The position numbers and the translations under genes were made by a program. A stretch of DNA of 64,000 bases from Microbacteriaceae bacterium (GTDB taxonomy: Bacteria > Actinomycetota > Actinomycetes > Actinomycetales > Microbacteriaceae), in assembly GCA_031177985.1 (NCBI GenBank), contig JAPSJW010000003.1, positions 372,001-436,000 of the forward strand, in the 5' to 3' direction. The notes below the pieces were generated by a model. It saw only the letters and a list, made by a program, of their open reading frames with translations, did no database searches and was not told the DNA's origin. Within the stretch, counting starts at the first letter, position 1. Each line of letters opens with the position of its first letter. Shown piece by piece: positions 45,241-53,192 of the stretch.

Positions 45241-46047
45241 TCAGTCGACCGCCAGCGCCCACATCGCGACAGCGGAGGCGGCGGCGACGTTCAGTGAGTC
45301 GATGCCGTGCCGCATGGGGATCTGCACCACGGCATCCGCCGCCTCGAGCGCCTCCTCGGTCAGCCCCTCCCCCTCGGCGCCGAGCACGAGGGCGACCCGC
45401 TCGGGCGCCGACGCCGCGAACGAGCGGAGGCTCACCGCACCCGCCGTGAGGGCGAGAGCCGCGACGGTGAAGCCGGATGCCGTCAGCAGGCGCCGCGTGG
45501 AGGCCCAGTCGCAGACGCGCGTCCAGGGCACCTGCAGCACCGTGCCCATCGATACCCGGATGGCACGCCGGTAGAACGGGTCGGAGCAGCGGGGCGTGAC
45601 GAGCACGGCGTCGGCTCCGATCCCGGCGACGGAGCGGAAGATCGCGCCGACGTTCGTCGGATCCGCCACGTTCTCCAGCACCACGACGCGGCGCGCGTCC
45701 GAGAGCAGTGCGGCCGGGTCGGGAAGCGGCGGCCGATGCATCGACGCGATCAGCCCGCGGTGCAGCACATAGCCGGTGAGCTCTGCCAGCAGCTCCCCCG
45801 GGCCGGTGTAGACCGGCACGTCCCGGTCCCCCAGCAGCGCGCGTGCCTCATCGGCGCTGCCGCCCAGCGCGAGCACCGACCGCGGCTCGTGCCCTGCCCG
45901 CAGCGCGCGCTCGAGCACGAGGGCCGACTCGGCGAGGTACAGGCCGTGCTCCGTGCCCTGCGCCTTGCGCAGGGCGACGTCGGTGCGGTGCGCGTAGTCG
46001 ACGAGCCGCGGGTCGTCGATCGACTCCACGGCGAGCGCGTCGGGCAC
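45241..46047 (-). CDS. SpoU/TrmH-family RNA 2'-O-methyltransferase
   Basis: The protein has 268 residues. The three SpoU motifs are present: motif 1 ENVADPTNVGAIFRSVAG, motif 2 LVLGAEGEGLTEEAL, motif 3 IPMRHGIDSLNVAAASAVAMW, which make the SAM-binding knot. It has the extra N-terminal RNA-binding domain. It methylates ribose 2'-OH of tRNA or rRNA. Its GTG start abuts the stop of the upstream gene. Confidence 0.92.
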   Translation of the reverse strand: MPDALAVESIDDPRLVDYAHRTDVALRKAQGTEHGLYLAESALVLERALRAGHEPRSVLALGGSADEARALLGDRDVPVYTGPGELLAELTGYVLHRGLIASMHRPPLPDPAALLSDARRVVVLENVADPTNVGAIFRSVAGIGADAVLVTPRCSDPFYRRAIRVSMGTVLQVPWTRVCDWASTRRLLTASGFTVAALALTAGAVSLRSFAASAPERVALVLGAEGEGLTEEALEAADAVVQIPMRHGIDSLNVAAASAVAMWALAVD

Positions 46048-46614
46048 TCAGTCGCTCCGCGTCGCGATCAGCTGCACGACGAGCCTGCCGTCGGAGTCGC
46101 GGTACTCCAGCGCCTCGAACAGCGTCTCGATCTCCCCGCCGCGGCCGGCGAAGTACCCGGCGTCCGCGCGTCCGGCGAGCGCCTCCGCGACCTCGGCAGG
46201 CCAGGGCTCGGGCTGCCGCGCGTAGAGCAGCCCGCCGAGCGGCGACGCGGCACCCTCGGGCAGTCGCAGCTCCGCGCGGAAGTCGTAGCGGCCCATCCCG
46301 TCGAACCAGCTGGACGACACCACCTCGCTGCCCTCGGGGAGGGCGAGCTTCGACTCCTCCTGCACTCGGTCGAGCGTCAGCGTGGTGCAGGAGACGAACA
46401 CACGACCGCAAAGGCCCGCCTCGCTCTGCAGGAACCCGCCGACGGTCGACGTGACGCCGAGCAGCAGCAGCCCGGCGCCCAGCCCCGCTGCGACGAGCAC
46501 CGCGAGAGCCCGCAGCACCGGATGCCGGGTCTCGTCGCCGACGGTGGTCGGCTCCCCGAGGTCGTCGATCGAGTCGACCAGCGTCCCCTCGACGTGCTCG
46601 TCGTCGTAGCTCAT
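46048..46614 (-). CDS. Hypothetical single-span membrane protein
   Basis: The protein has 188 residues: an acidic cytoplasmic N-terminus of about 32 residues, one hydrophobic span (about 33-57, VLRALAVLVAAGLGAGLLLLGVT), then an extracytoplasmic domain of about 130 residues with the pair CGRVFVSC. No known family is recognised. It sits between gabD and the RNA methyltransferase, with a 1-base overlap with the former and abutting the latter. Confidence 0.65.
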   Translation of the reverse strand: MSYDDEHVEGTLVDSIDDLGEPTTVGDETRHPVLRALAVLVAAGLGAGLLLLGVTSTVGGFLQSEAGLCGRVFVSCTTLTLDRVQEESKLALPEGSEVVSSSWFDGMGRYDFRAELRLPEGAASPLGGLLYARQPEPWPAEVAEALAGRADAGYFAGRGGEIETLFEALEYRDSDGRLVVQLIATRSD

Positions 46615-48080
46615 CAGCCGAACGGATCCGGGGTCAGCACGTACTTCGTCTCGAGATACTCGTGGATCCCCTCCGAGCCGCCCTCTCGGCCGATGCCCGA
46701 CTGCTTGACTCCCCCGAAGGGAGCGGCGGCGTTCGACACGACGCCGACGTTGATGCCGAGCATGCCCGACTCGAGCGACTCGACGAGCCGCTGAGCGCGC
46801 GCGAGGTCGCGGGTGAAGGCGTAGGCGACGAGCCCGTACTCGGTGCCGTTGGCTTTGGTCACCGCATCCGCTTCATCGCTGAAGGGCACGATCGAGACGA
46901 CGGGGCCGAAAATCTCCTCGCGCAGGATGTCGCTGCCGGGCGCGACGTCCGTCACGACGGTCGGCTCGTAGAAGGTGCCGGCTCCGTCCACGCGGCTGCC
47001 GCCGGTGACGAGCGTCGCGCCGCGCTCGACGGCGTCGCGCACCAGCGCGTCCGCCTTGTCGACGGCTCGCTCGTCGATCAGCGGGCCGACGCCCACGCCC
47101 TCCTCGGTGCCGCGTCCGATCCTCAGCTGCTTCACCCGCTCCGTGATGCGAGCGGCGAACTCGTCGGCGACCGACTGGTGCACGAGGAACCGGTTCGCCG
47201 CCGTGCAGGCCTGGCCGATGTTGCGGAACTTGGCGAGCATCGCGCCGTCCACCGCCTTGTCGAGGTCCGCGTCCTCGAAGACCAGGAACGGGGCGTTGCC
47301 GCCGAGCTCCATCGAGGTGCGCAGCACCCCCTGCGCCGCCTGGGTGAGGAGCTTCTGCCCCACCGCCGTCGACCCGGTGAAGCTGAGCTTGCGCAGCCGC
47401 GGGTCGCGGATGATCGGCTCGGAGACCTCGCCGCTGGTCGAGGTCGTGACGACGTTGACCACCCCGGCGGGGAGGCCGACCTCCTCGAGGAGCCTTGCGA
47501 AGTACAGGGTCGTGAGCGGCGTGAGCTCGGCCGGCTTGATGACCGACGTGCAGCCTGCGGCGATCGCCGGCGCGAGCTTGCGTGTCGCCATCGCGAGAGG
47601 GAAGTTCCACGGCGTGATGAGGTACGACGGGCCCACCGGGGTGTGGGTCACGATCATGCGTCCCGTGCCCTCCGGATTGGGCCCGTACCGACCCGAGATG
47701 CGCACGGCCTCCTCGCTGAACCAGCGCAGGAACTCCCCGCCGTAGGTCACCTCGCCGCGCGCCTCCGCGAGCGGCTTGCCCATCTCGAGCGTCATGAGCA
47801 GGGCGATCTCGTCCGCGCGCTCCTGCAGCAGGTCGAAGGCGCTGCGCAGCAGCTCGCCGCGCTTGCGCGGGGCGGTGGCCGCCCACTCGGCCTTCGCCTC
47901 GACGGCCGCATCGAGCGCCCGGCGCCCGTCGTCGACCGACGCGTCGGCGATCGAGAGCAGCACGTCGCCCGTGGCGGGATCGACGACCTCGATGGACCTG
48001 CCGGAGGTGGAGTCGACCCACTCGCCGCCGATGTAGAGCTGCGTCGGGACCTTCGCGAGCAGCTCGGCCTCGCCGATCAC
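46614..48080 (-). CDS. gabD: Succinate-semialdehyde dehydrogenase (NADP+)
   Basis: The protein has 488 residues. The catalytic cysteine is C292 in NIGQACTAANRF and the general-base glutamate is E258 in MELGGNAPF. The cofactor-binding region has the NAD(P) segment TPWNFPLAMATRKLAPAIAAGCT. It oxidises succinate semialdehyde to succinate, feeding the citric-acid cycle. A closely related aldehyde dehydrogenase (for example glutarate semialdehyde) is possible. It follows pncA with a GTGA overlap. Confidence 0.88.
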   Translation of the reverse strand: MIGEAELLAKVPTQLYIGGEWVDSTSGRSIEVVDPATGDVLLSIADASVDDGRRALDAAVEAKAEWAATAPRKRGELLRSAFDLLQERADEIALLMTLEMGKPLAEARGEVTYGGEFLRWFSEEAVRISGRYGPNPEGTGRMIVTHTPVGPSYLITPWNFPLAMATRKLAPAIAAGCTSVIKPAELTPLTTLYFARLLEEVGLPAGVVNVVTTSTSGEVSEPIIRDPRLRKLSFTGSTAVGQKLLTQAAQGVLRTSMELGGNAPFLVFEDADLDKAVDGAMLAKFRNIGQACTAANRFLVHQSVADEFAARITERVKQLRIGRGTEEGVGVGPLIDERAVDKADALVRDAVERGATLVTGGSRVDGAGTFYEPTVVTDVAPGSDILREEIFGPVVSIVPFSDEADAVTKANGTEYGLVAYAFTRDLARAQRLVESLESGMLGINVGVVSNAAAPFGGVKQSGIGREGGSEGIHEYLETKYVLTPDPFG

Positions 48081-48670
48081 CCCGACACCTCCGCGCTCGT
48101 CGCGACCCGAGCGCCGGCATCCCGCACCTCGGCGAGCGCCGCCTCGCTGGATTCCGGCGCGACGCCGGCCACGAGGTCGGTCAGCACCCGCACGTCGAGC
48201 CCCGCGGCCAGCGCGTCGAGGGCGGATGCCCGCACGCAGTAGTCGGTGGCGATGCCCACGACATCGACCTCGGTCACCTCGCGGTCGCCGAGCGCCTCGA
48301 GAACCGTGCCGCCGTCATCCGTCGTGCCCTCGAAGAGGGAGTACGCGGGGATCCCCTGGCCCTTCCGCACGTGCACATCGATGAGCCCCGTGTCGAGCCC
48401 GGGATGGTACTCGGCGCCCGAGGTGCCCGAGACGCAGTGTCGCGGCCAGCTGTTCACGAAGTCGGGAGCCGCGTCGACCGCGAAGTGGCCGCCGTTGTCG
48501 CCCTCTCCGTCGTGCCAGTCGCGGCTGGCGAACACGTGGTCGTAGCGGTCGGGGTGCTCACGCAGGAAGCGCGTGATGCCCTCCGCGACGGCCGCGCCGC
48601 CCTCGACACCGAGCGCTCCGCCCTCGGTGAAGTCGTTCTGCACGTCGACGATGAAGAGCGCCCTGGACAT
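48077..48670 (-). CDS. pncA: Nicotinamidase
   Basis: The protein has 197 residues. The catalytic triad is visible as D9 (VDVQNDF), K103 (VRKGQG) and C145 (ATDYCVRAS); D51, H53 and H62 are the likely metal ligands. It hydrolyses nicotinamide to nicotinate for NAD salvage. ATG 48670 has TAGCCT six bases upstream (leaderless). It is first in a four-gene minus-strand unit with gabD, a membrane protein and the RNA methyltransferase. Confidence 0.94.
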   Translation of the reverse strand: MSRALFIVDVQNDFTEGGALGVEGGAAVAEGITRFLREHPDRYDHVFASRDWHDGEGDNGGHFAVDAAPDFVNSWPRHCVSGTSGAEYHPGLDTGLIDVHVRKGQGIPAYSLFEGTTDDGGTVLEALGDREVTEVDVVGIATDYCVRASALDALAAGLDVRVLTDLVAGVAPESSEAALAEVRDAGARVATSAEVSG

Positions 48671-48676
48671 GGCTCT

Positions 48677-48682
48677 AGGCTA
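48677..48682 (-). promoter_or_regulatory. -10 box of pncA, leaderless
   Basis: TAGCCT on the minus strand is followed by AGAGCC and ATG 48670. Confidence 0.5.
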
Positions 48683-48687
48683 GCCGC

Positions 48688-49665
48688 CTACTCGCCCGGG
48701 TACCGGAGTCCGATCTGCGCGCGCACCTCGTCGAGGAGGCCCATGATCGCGATGCTCTCGCCGGGCGTGAGCACGTCGGAGTCCGACCGCCCCTCGGCGA
48801 CGAGCCGCTCGAGCTCGGCCGCCTCGAACTGGAAGCCGTGGCCCTCGACCTGCGCGTCCCAGCGCTCGACGACCTCTCCCCTGCGGTCGAACCTGGTCCA
48901 GGAGGTGAGAGCCATGAACGGGCCGTCGAACTCGACCCTCCCCTCGGTGCCGTAGACGACGGCGCGGTTCTCCGCGCGCACATCCATGGCGCAGCTCAGC
49001 AGCGCGTGCGCGCCCGACGGGTAGCCGAGCAGGATCGACGTCTGCCGGTCCACGCCGGTCGCGGTCGCGGTCGACAGGGCTCGCACCTCCGACGGTGCAC
49101 CCAGCACGTCCCAGGCGAACGACACCGGGTAGATGCCGAGGTCGAGCAGCGCCCCGCCGCCGAGCGCCGGGTCGTTCAGACGGTGTGCCGGGTCCTTCGG
49201 CAGGTCCTGATCGTGCTCGGCGATCACCGTGCGGATCTCCCCCAGCTCACCGGCGCGCAGCAGTTCCCTGAAGCGCACCATCGGCGGCAGGAACCTCGTC
49301 CACATCGCCTCGAGCGCGACGACTCCCCGCTCCTCGGCTGCGGCGTAGAGCTGCCGCGCCTCCTCGGCGTTCACGGTGAGCGGCTTCTCGACCAGCACGT
49401 GCTTGCCGCCGCGGATGGCGACGAGCGCCGCGGGGAGGTGCTGAGGGTGCGGCGTCGCCACGTAGATGGCGTCGACCTCGGGGTCGGCGGCGAGCTCCTC
49501 GTAGGACCCGTGGGATCTCGGCACCCCGTGCTTCGCCGCGAACTCCTCTGCGGACGCTGCCGTGCGGGAGCCCACGGCTCCCAGCTCGAACCCGTGCTTG
49601 TTCAGATCCTTCGCCATGGCACCGGCGATGCCGCCCGTGCCGAGAATGCCCCATCGCAGGCCCAC
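48688..49665 (-). CDS. Gfo/Idh/MocA-family oxidoreductase
   Basis: The protein has 325 residues. A Rossmann fold GILGTGGIAGAMAKDL opens the protein, and the conserved VATPHPQH and VEKPLTVN motifs follow; the latter lysine is the family's catalytic or substrate lysine. It is a NAD(P)-dependent oxidoreductase acting on a sugar or inositol-like substrate; which one is not known. GTG 49665 follows GAGGGGAGTC. A TAGGCT -10-like box lies about 40 bases upstream. Confidence 0.9.
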   Translation of the reverse strand: MGLRWGILGTGGIAGAMAKDLNKHGFELGAVGSRTAASAEEFAAKHGVPRSHGSYEELAADPEVDAIYVATPHPQHLPAALVAIRGGKHVLVEKPLTVNAEEARQLYAAAEERGVVALEAMWTRFLPPMVRFRELLRAGELGEIRTVIAEHDQDLPKDPAHRLNDPALGGGALLDLGIYPVSFAWDVLGAPSEVRALSTATATGVDRQTSILLGYPSGAHALLSCAMDVRAENRAVVYGTEGRVEFDGPFMALTSWTRFDRRGEVVERWDAQVEGHGFQFEAAELERLVAEGRSDSDVLTPGESIAIMGLLDEVRAQIGLRYPGE

Positions 49666-49716
49666 GTCGACTCCCCTCGTGCGGCCGCACAGCCGCCCGA
49701 CGAGCCTAGCGGCGGG

Positions 49717-50643
49717 TCAGCAGGTCACCCACCGCGCCGCCGACCGCACGAAGGAGTCGGTCTCGTGCGGAAGATTCCCGTCGCCGTGGGTCATCGCGAA
49801 GATGATGCAGATGCCGGCGACGCTGCCGCTGTAGCTCGGCTTGTACAACGAGGTGCGGTGCGCCTCGGAGTCCCACCACTTCTGTGCGACCGTCGCTCCC
49901 GTGTTGCCGCCGCCGCCCGCCAGGTTGCCGTCGCAGCCGCGACTCGGCACGCCATCCGATCGCACGCTGCCCATGTGACCCCACGCACTCAGAGGGTCGG
50001 GCGAGGGGTCCTCCGCCATCCAGAACAGCCGGTCCTCCAGGCACGGGTCGTAACGGAAGTTCGACCACGGGATGGGCTGCAGGCAGTTCGACGCGCGGAT
50101 GATGTTGTAGGCGTGCGCGAAGCTGCGGAGGTCGGCGGTCGTGGTGCCCTGCACCCCTCCGCCGGAGATCCGGCCGGGGGCGGTTCCCGCTGTTCCCACC
50201 GGGAGCGGCACGCAGGTCGGAGGCGCCTGCGGCTGCGTCGTGTCAGCCCGGAGCGGGCTGCCGACCCTCGGGACATCGACCTGAGTCGCCGGAGCGACGG
50301 CAGCGCCCGCGGTCGGCCCGGGCGCGGCCGGGGCCTCCTGCTCGGTGGACGGCGCCTGCTGCTCGGCGGGGTTCTCGCCCGCCGAGCTCGGCTTCTCGAC
50401 GACCGGCTCCGTGGAAGCCGGTGCGGCCGTCGGCTCCGTCGCCGCTGTCGCCCCTGTCACCCCCGGGGCGGCTGCGCCGGCCTGCCCGCCCGAGCGGGCC
50501 CCGACCGGAGCCGCTTCGCCGTGGTCGGAAGCGACCTCCGCCTGGGCGAGGGCGCGGCTGAGCCCGCCGCCCGACCACGCCGGCGCTGCCAGCGCCGCCA
50601 TCGTCACGAGCACCGCCGCGACCCGAACATGCCGACGCCCCAT
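49717..50643 (-). CDS. Secreted CAP (SCP/PR1)-superfamily domain protein
   Basis: The protein has 308 residues. A signal peptide is likely in the first 25 or so residues (RHVRVAAVLVTMAALAAPAWS), then an Ala/Pro/Thr-rich linker (about 30-150) and a C-terminal CAP-type domain. The domain has SFAHAYNIIRASNCLQPIPW, GNLAGGGGNTGATVAQKWWD and SEAHRTSLYKPSYS, the usual helix and loop motifs, with several cysteines that may form disulphides. No anchor is seen, so it is probably released. ATG 50643 follows GGGGGGT. Its role is unknown. Confidence 0.75.
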   Translation of the reverse strand: MGRRHVRVAAVLVTMAALAAPAWSGGGLSRALAQAEVASDHGEAAPVGARSGGQAGAAAPGVTGATAATEPTAAPASTEPVVEKPSSAGENPAEQQAPSTEQEAPAAPGPTAGAAVAPATQVDVPRVGSPLRADTTQPQAPPTCVPLPVGTAGTAPGRISGGGVQGTTTADLRSFAHAYNIIRASNCLQPIPWSNFRYDPCLEDRLFWMAEDPSPDPLSAWGHMGSVRSDGVPSRGCDGNLAGGGGNTGATVAQKWWDSEAHRTSLYKPSYSGSVAGICIIFAMTHGDGNLPHETDSFVRSAARWVTC

Positions 50644-50685
50644 CGCCCTACCCCCCAGAACGAATCCCGACCTGTCCCCACAGGC

Positions 50686-50709
50686 CACGAACCACCCCCG
50701 CAGTTCGTG
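50686..50709. promoter_or_regulatory. Inverted repeat upstream of the CAP-domain gene
   Basis: CACGAAC (50686-50692) and GTTCGTG (50703-50709) are exact complements 43-66 bases before the start at 50643. A candidate operator. The rest of 50644-50872 contains a 24-base polypurine tract at 50845-50868 and no gene. Confidence 0.3.
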
Positions 50710-50872
50710 ATTGCACGGTAGACCGGCGGTCGCACCGCCTTCAAGAGAAGGGGCGCGGATCGGGGCGAAAAGCCCTCGGACTGGGGCCAAGGCGCGGGCT
50801 CGCCCCGCCGGAAAGAGGACAGACGGAGTGGTCTGAGTCCCGCTGGGAGGGAGGAGAGAGAAGGGAAGTCGG

Positions 50873-50945
50873 AGCCGCCTGAGGGAATCGAACCCTCGAC
50901 CTATTCATTACGAGTGAATCGCTCTGCCGACTGAGCTAAGGCGGC
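50873..50945 (-). tRNA. tRNA-Thr (anticodon CGT)
   Basis: The 73-base cloverleaf pairs GCCGCCT with AGGCGGC in the acceptor stem, has the D-arm TTAGCTCAGTCGGCAGAGC, and the T-loop GGTTCGATTCC. The anticodon stem ATTCA/TGAAT encloses CTCGTAA, so the anticodon is CGT (Thr, ACG codons). CCA is not encoded. Downstream is a polypyrimidine run on the minus strand that may be its end signal. Confidence 0.95.
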
Positions 50946-50947
50946 GT

Positions 50948-50982
50948 GGTCTCGCCGAGACCGGTGCCTCCGGCAGAGGCAC
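50948..50982 (-). terminator. Two adjacent hairpins between tetR-like gene and tRNA-Thr
   Basis: GTGCCTC-CGGCA-GAGGCAC (50964-50982) and GGTCTC-GCC-GAGACC (50948-50962) are perfect stems. They lie just after the TetR-family gene stop (51002) and end two bases before the tRNA 5' end. They may stop the TetR transcript or form part of the tRNA precursor. Confidence 0.45.
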
Positions 50983-51001
50983 AGTCAGGTAGCTTAGCCG
51001 A

Positions 51002-51622
51002 TCACCGGCCGCGCGCGTACCTGGGCAGGGCCCGCAGCCCTTCGAACGAGGCCCGCACCCGATCGACGAGCTCGCCGTGCGGTTCGGAGTTCGCCCACAC
51101 GGCCCAGGCGTGCCGCACCACGGCGATGACCAGCAGCGCGATGAGGTGCGCCTCCTCGCGGTCCGCGGGCGGCTCCTCGTGCTCGAGTCGGCGGGCCAGC
51201 AGGTCGGTGAGCTCCTCCTCGAAGAGGCGGGTGTTGGCCATCCGCCGGGCGAAGAGCTGCGGATGCTCGCGCAGCACCTTGCGACGCAGCATCGTGAGGG
51301 AGTGGTCCACCTCCCCCGCATCGAGGCTCGCGACGATGAGGTCGGCGAGGTCGCCGAGCAGGTCTCCCTTACCATTCGCGAACCGCTCCACCGCCTCCAC
51401 GTCGCCGAACTCCGGGGCGTCGCCCACGAGGGCGTCCTCCTTGGTCGCGAAGTAGTTGAAGAAGGTGCGCGGCGAGATGTCGGAATGCCGGGCGATCTCC
51501 TCCACGGTCACGTGGTCGAGGCCCCGCTCCTCGACGAGTTCGAGGGCGGCGAACTGGATGGCGCGACGGGTCGCCCTGCGCTTGCGCTCCCGAAGGCCGG
51601 GCGGCTCCTCGATCGTCGTCAT
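51002..51622 (-). CDS. TetR-family transcriptional regulator
   Basis: The protein has 206 residues. The N-terminal helix-turn-helix is RRAIQFAALELVEERGLDHVTVEEIARHSDISPRTFFNYFATKEDAL; the C-terminal part is the ligand domain. It probably represses itself through the perfect dyad at 51632-51648, and could act on the lipoprotein peptidase gene that is transcribed into it. The ligand is unknown. It follows that gene by 37 bases on the same strand. Confidence 0.92.
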   Translation of the reverse strand: MTTIEEPPGLRERKRRATRRAIQFAALELVEERGLDHVTVEEIARHSDISPRTFFNYFATKEDALVGDAPEFGDVEAVERFANGKGDLLGDLADLIVASLDAGEVDHSLTMLRRKVLREHPQLFARRMANTRLFEEELTDLLARRLEHEEPPADREEAHLIALLVIAVVRHAWAVWANSEPHGELVDRVRASFEGLRALPRYARGR

Positions 51623-51631
51623 GGCGTCATC

Positions 51632-51648
51632 ATTGCACAGAATGCAAT
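51632..51648 (-). promoter_or_regulatory. TetR-type operator
   Basis: ATTGCA-N5-TGCAAT, a perfect 17-base dyad, lies 10-26 bases before the ATG at 51622, over the expected -10 region. Confidence 0.55.
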
Positions 51649-51659
51649 AATCGTCCCGC

Positions 51660-53192
51660 TCAGCACATCGGGTCGGCCGTCGGCACGGTGCCGTCGATGA
51701 GGTAGTCGTCGACCGTGTCGAGCACGCAGTCGTTCGACTTGTTGTACGCCGTGTGACCTTCGCCCTCGTAGGTCACGAGGTGGGCGTTCGCGAGCTGGGC
51801 GGCCATGTTCTCCGCCCACTCGTACGGGGTGGCCGGATCGTTGGTCGTGCCGATCACCAGGATGTCGGCAGAGCCGGGGGCAGCGATAGGTCCGCGCTCA
51901 CGGGTCGGCGGGAAGGGCCAGTCCGCGCAGCCCGTGCCGCCGTATGCCATCTGCGGTCCGAGGATCGGAGCGAGCGCCCTCAGCTCATCCGCCTCGCGGC
52001 GCATCGTGGCCAGATCGGAATCGGTCTCGTAGTCGAGGCAGTTGATCGCGATGAACGACTCCGTGGAGTTGTCGATGTAGTTGCCGTCGGGCTCACGACC
52101 GTAGTAGCTGTCCGCCACCTGGAAGGCCACCTCCGCCTGGCCGTCGAGCACCGTCGCGAAGACGTCGTTCAGCGCGGGCCAGTTGCCCTCGTTGTAGAGC
52201 GGCAGGATGATCGCGATGAACATCGCCCCGCTGCCGAGCTCCCGGCCGTCCTCGGCACGGATCGGACTCGCGTCGAGGCTGTCGAGCAGCCCGCGGATCG
52301 ACTGCATCGCGTCCTCCACGTCTCCGCGGAACGGGCACTCCGGGCCCTCGAGGCAGCTGGCGAGGTACGCCCGGAGCGCGTTCTCGAAGCCGCGCGCCTG
52401 GGTGGCGGTCACATCGAAGTTCGAGGTGTCGGGGTCGACCGCGCCGTCGAGCACCAGGCGCCCGGTCTTCTCGGCGTAGAGGTCGGCGTAGGTGGCTCCG
52501 AGCAGGGTGCCGTAGCTGAAGCCGAGGTAGTTGAGCTTCTCGTCGCCGAGGATCGCGCGCAGGAGGTCGATGTCGCGCGCAGCGCTCACGGTGTCGACCT
52601 CGCCCAGCAGGTCGCCGGTGAGCTCCAGGCACCGCTGGCCGAAGGCGCGGTTGGCCTCCCGGAGGTCCGCGATCCAGGCGTCGGAGCCGACCTCGTTCGG
52701 CGACAGGTCGAAGAGGTACGCGTCGAGCTCGCCCGGGTCCTCGTAGCAGGTGACCGGTGTCGACCGGTTCACCCCCCGGGGGTCGAAGCCCACGATGTCG
52801 AATCGCTGCTGCAGCCGCTCGCTCGTGGCGAAGTCGACCGAGTCGAGCACGAAGTCGTAGCCCGAGCCGCCCGGTCCACCTGGGTTCACGAGCAACGACC
52901 CGGCGGGCTCCCCTGCGGTGGCGGGCTGACGCACCAGCGCGAGCTCGATCGAGTCCCGCGCCGGCTCATCCCAGTCGAGCGGAGCCTCGGCGGTCGTGCA
53001 CTGCATTCCGTCGCCGCAGGACTCCCACCGCAGCACCTGGCTGTAGAACGGCTCGAGCTCCGGCGCGACCTCCTCGCCTGTCGGAGTCGAAGTGGTGCGC
53101 GGCGCCGGCGGCAAGAACCACGTCGTGCAGCCCGACAGCGTCACCAGCAGAGCGGTCGCCGCGGCGAGCGCCGCCAACCGGGTGCGCTTCAT
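51660..53192 (-). CDS. Lipoprotein alpha/beta hydrolase (tripeptidyl aminopeptidase-like)
   Basis: The protein has 510 residues. A lipoprotein signal (LSGC) is at about residues 19-22. The nucleophile elbow is GFSYGT, with the acid in TNDPATPYEWA and the histidine in GEGHTAY; the C-terminal half matches the TAP-like domain of SlpD/SlpE and tripeptidyl aminopeptidases. It acts at the cell surface on peptides. It is coupled to holB: its ATG 53192 overlaps the holB stop. Confidence 0.9.
   Translation of the reverse strand: MKRTRLAALAAATALLVTLSGCTTWFLPPAPRTTSTPTGEEVAPELEPFYSQVLRWESCGDGMQCTTAEAPLDWDEPARDSIELALVRQPATAGEPAGSLLVNPGGPGGSGYDFVLDSVDFATSERLQQRFDIVGFDPRGVNRSTPVTCYEDPGELDAYLFDLSPNEVGSDAWIADLREANRAFGQRCLELTGDLLGEVDTVSAARDIDLLRAILGDEKLNYLGFSYGTLLGATYADLYAEKTGRLVLDGAVDPDTSNFDVTATQARGFENALRAYLASCLEGPECPFRGDVEDAMQSIRGLLDSLDASPIRAEDGRELGSGAMFIAIILPLYNEGNWPALNDVFATVLDGQAEVAFQVADSYYGREPDGNYIDNSTESFIAINCLDYETDSDLATMRREADELRALAPILGPQMAYGGTGCADWPFPPTRERGPIAAPGSADILVIGTTNDPATPYEWAENMAAQLANAHLVTYEGEGHTAYNKSNDCVLDTVDDYLIDGTVPTADPMC

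Noticed and set aside
49679-49690. GTGCGGCCGCAC palindrome upstream of the Gfo/Idh gene
   Set aside because: Short GC palindromes are frequent in this DNA and this one is not placed over a recognisable -35 or -10.
50845-50868. Polypurine tract as an origin or special structure
   Set aside because: It is a single 24-base run next to a tRNA with no flanking repeats or origin features; a simple termination or chance tract is enough to explain it.
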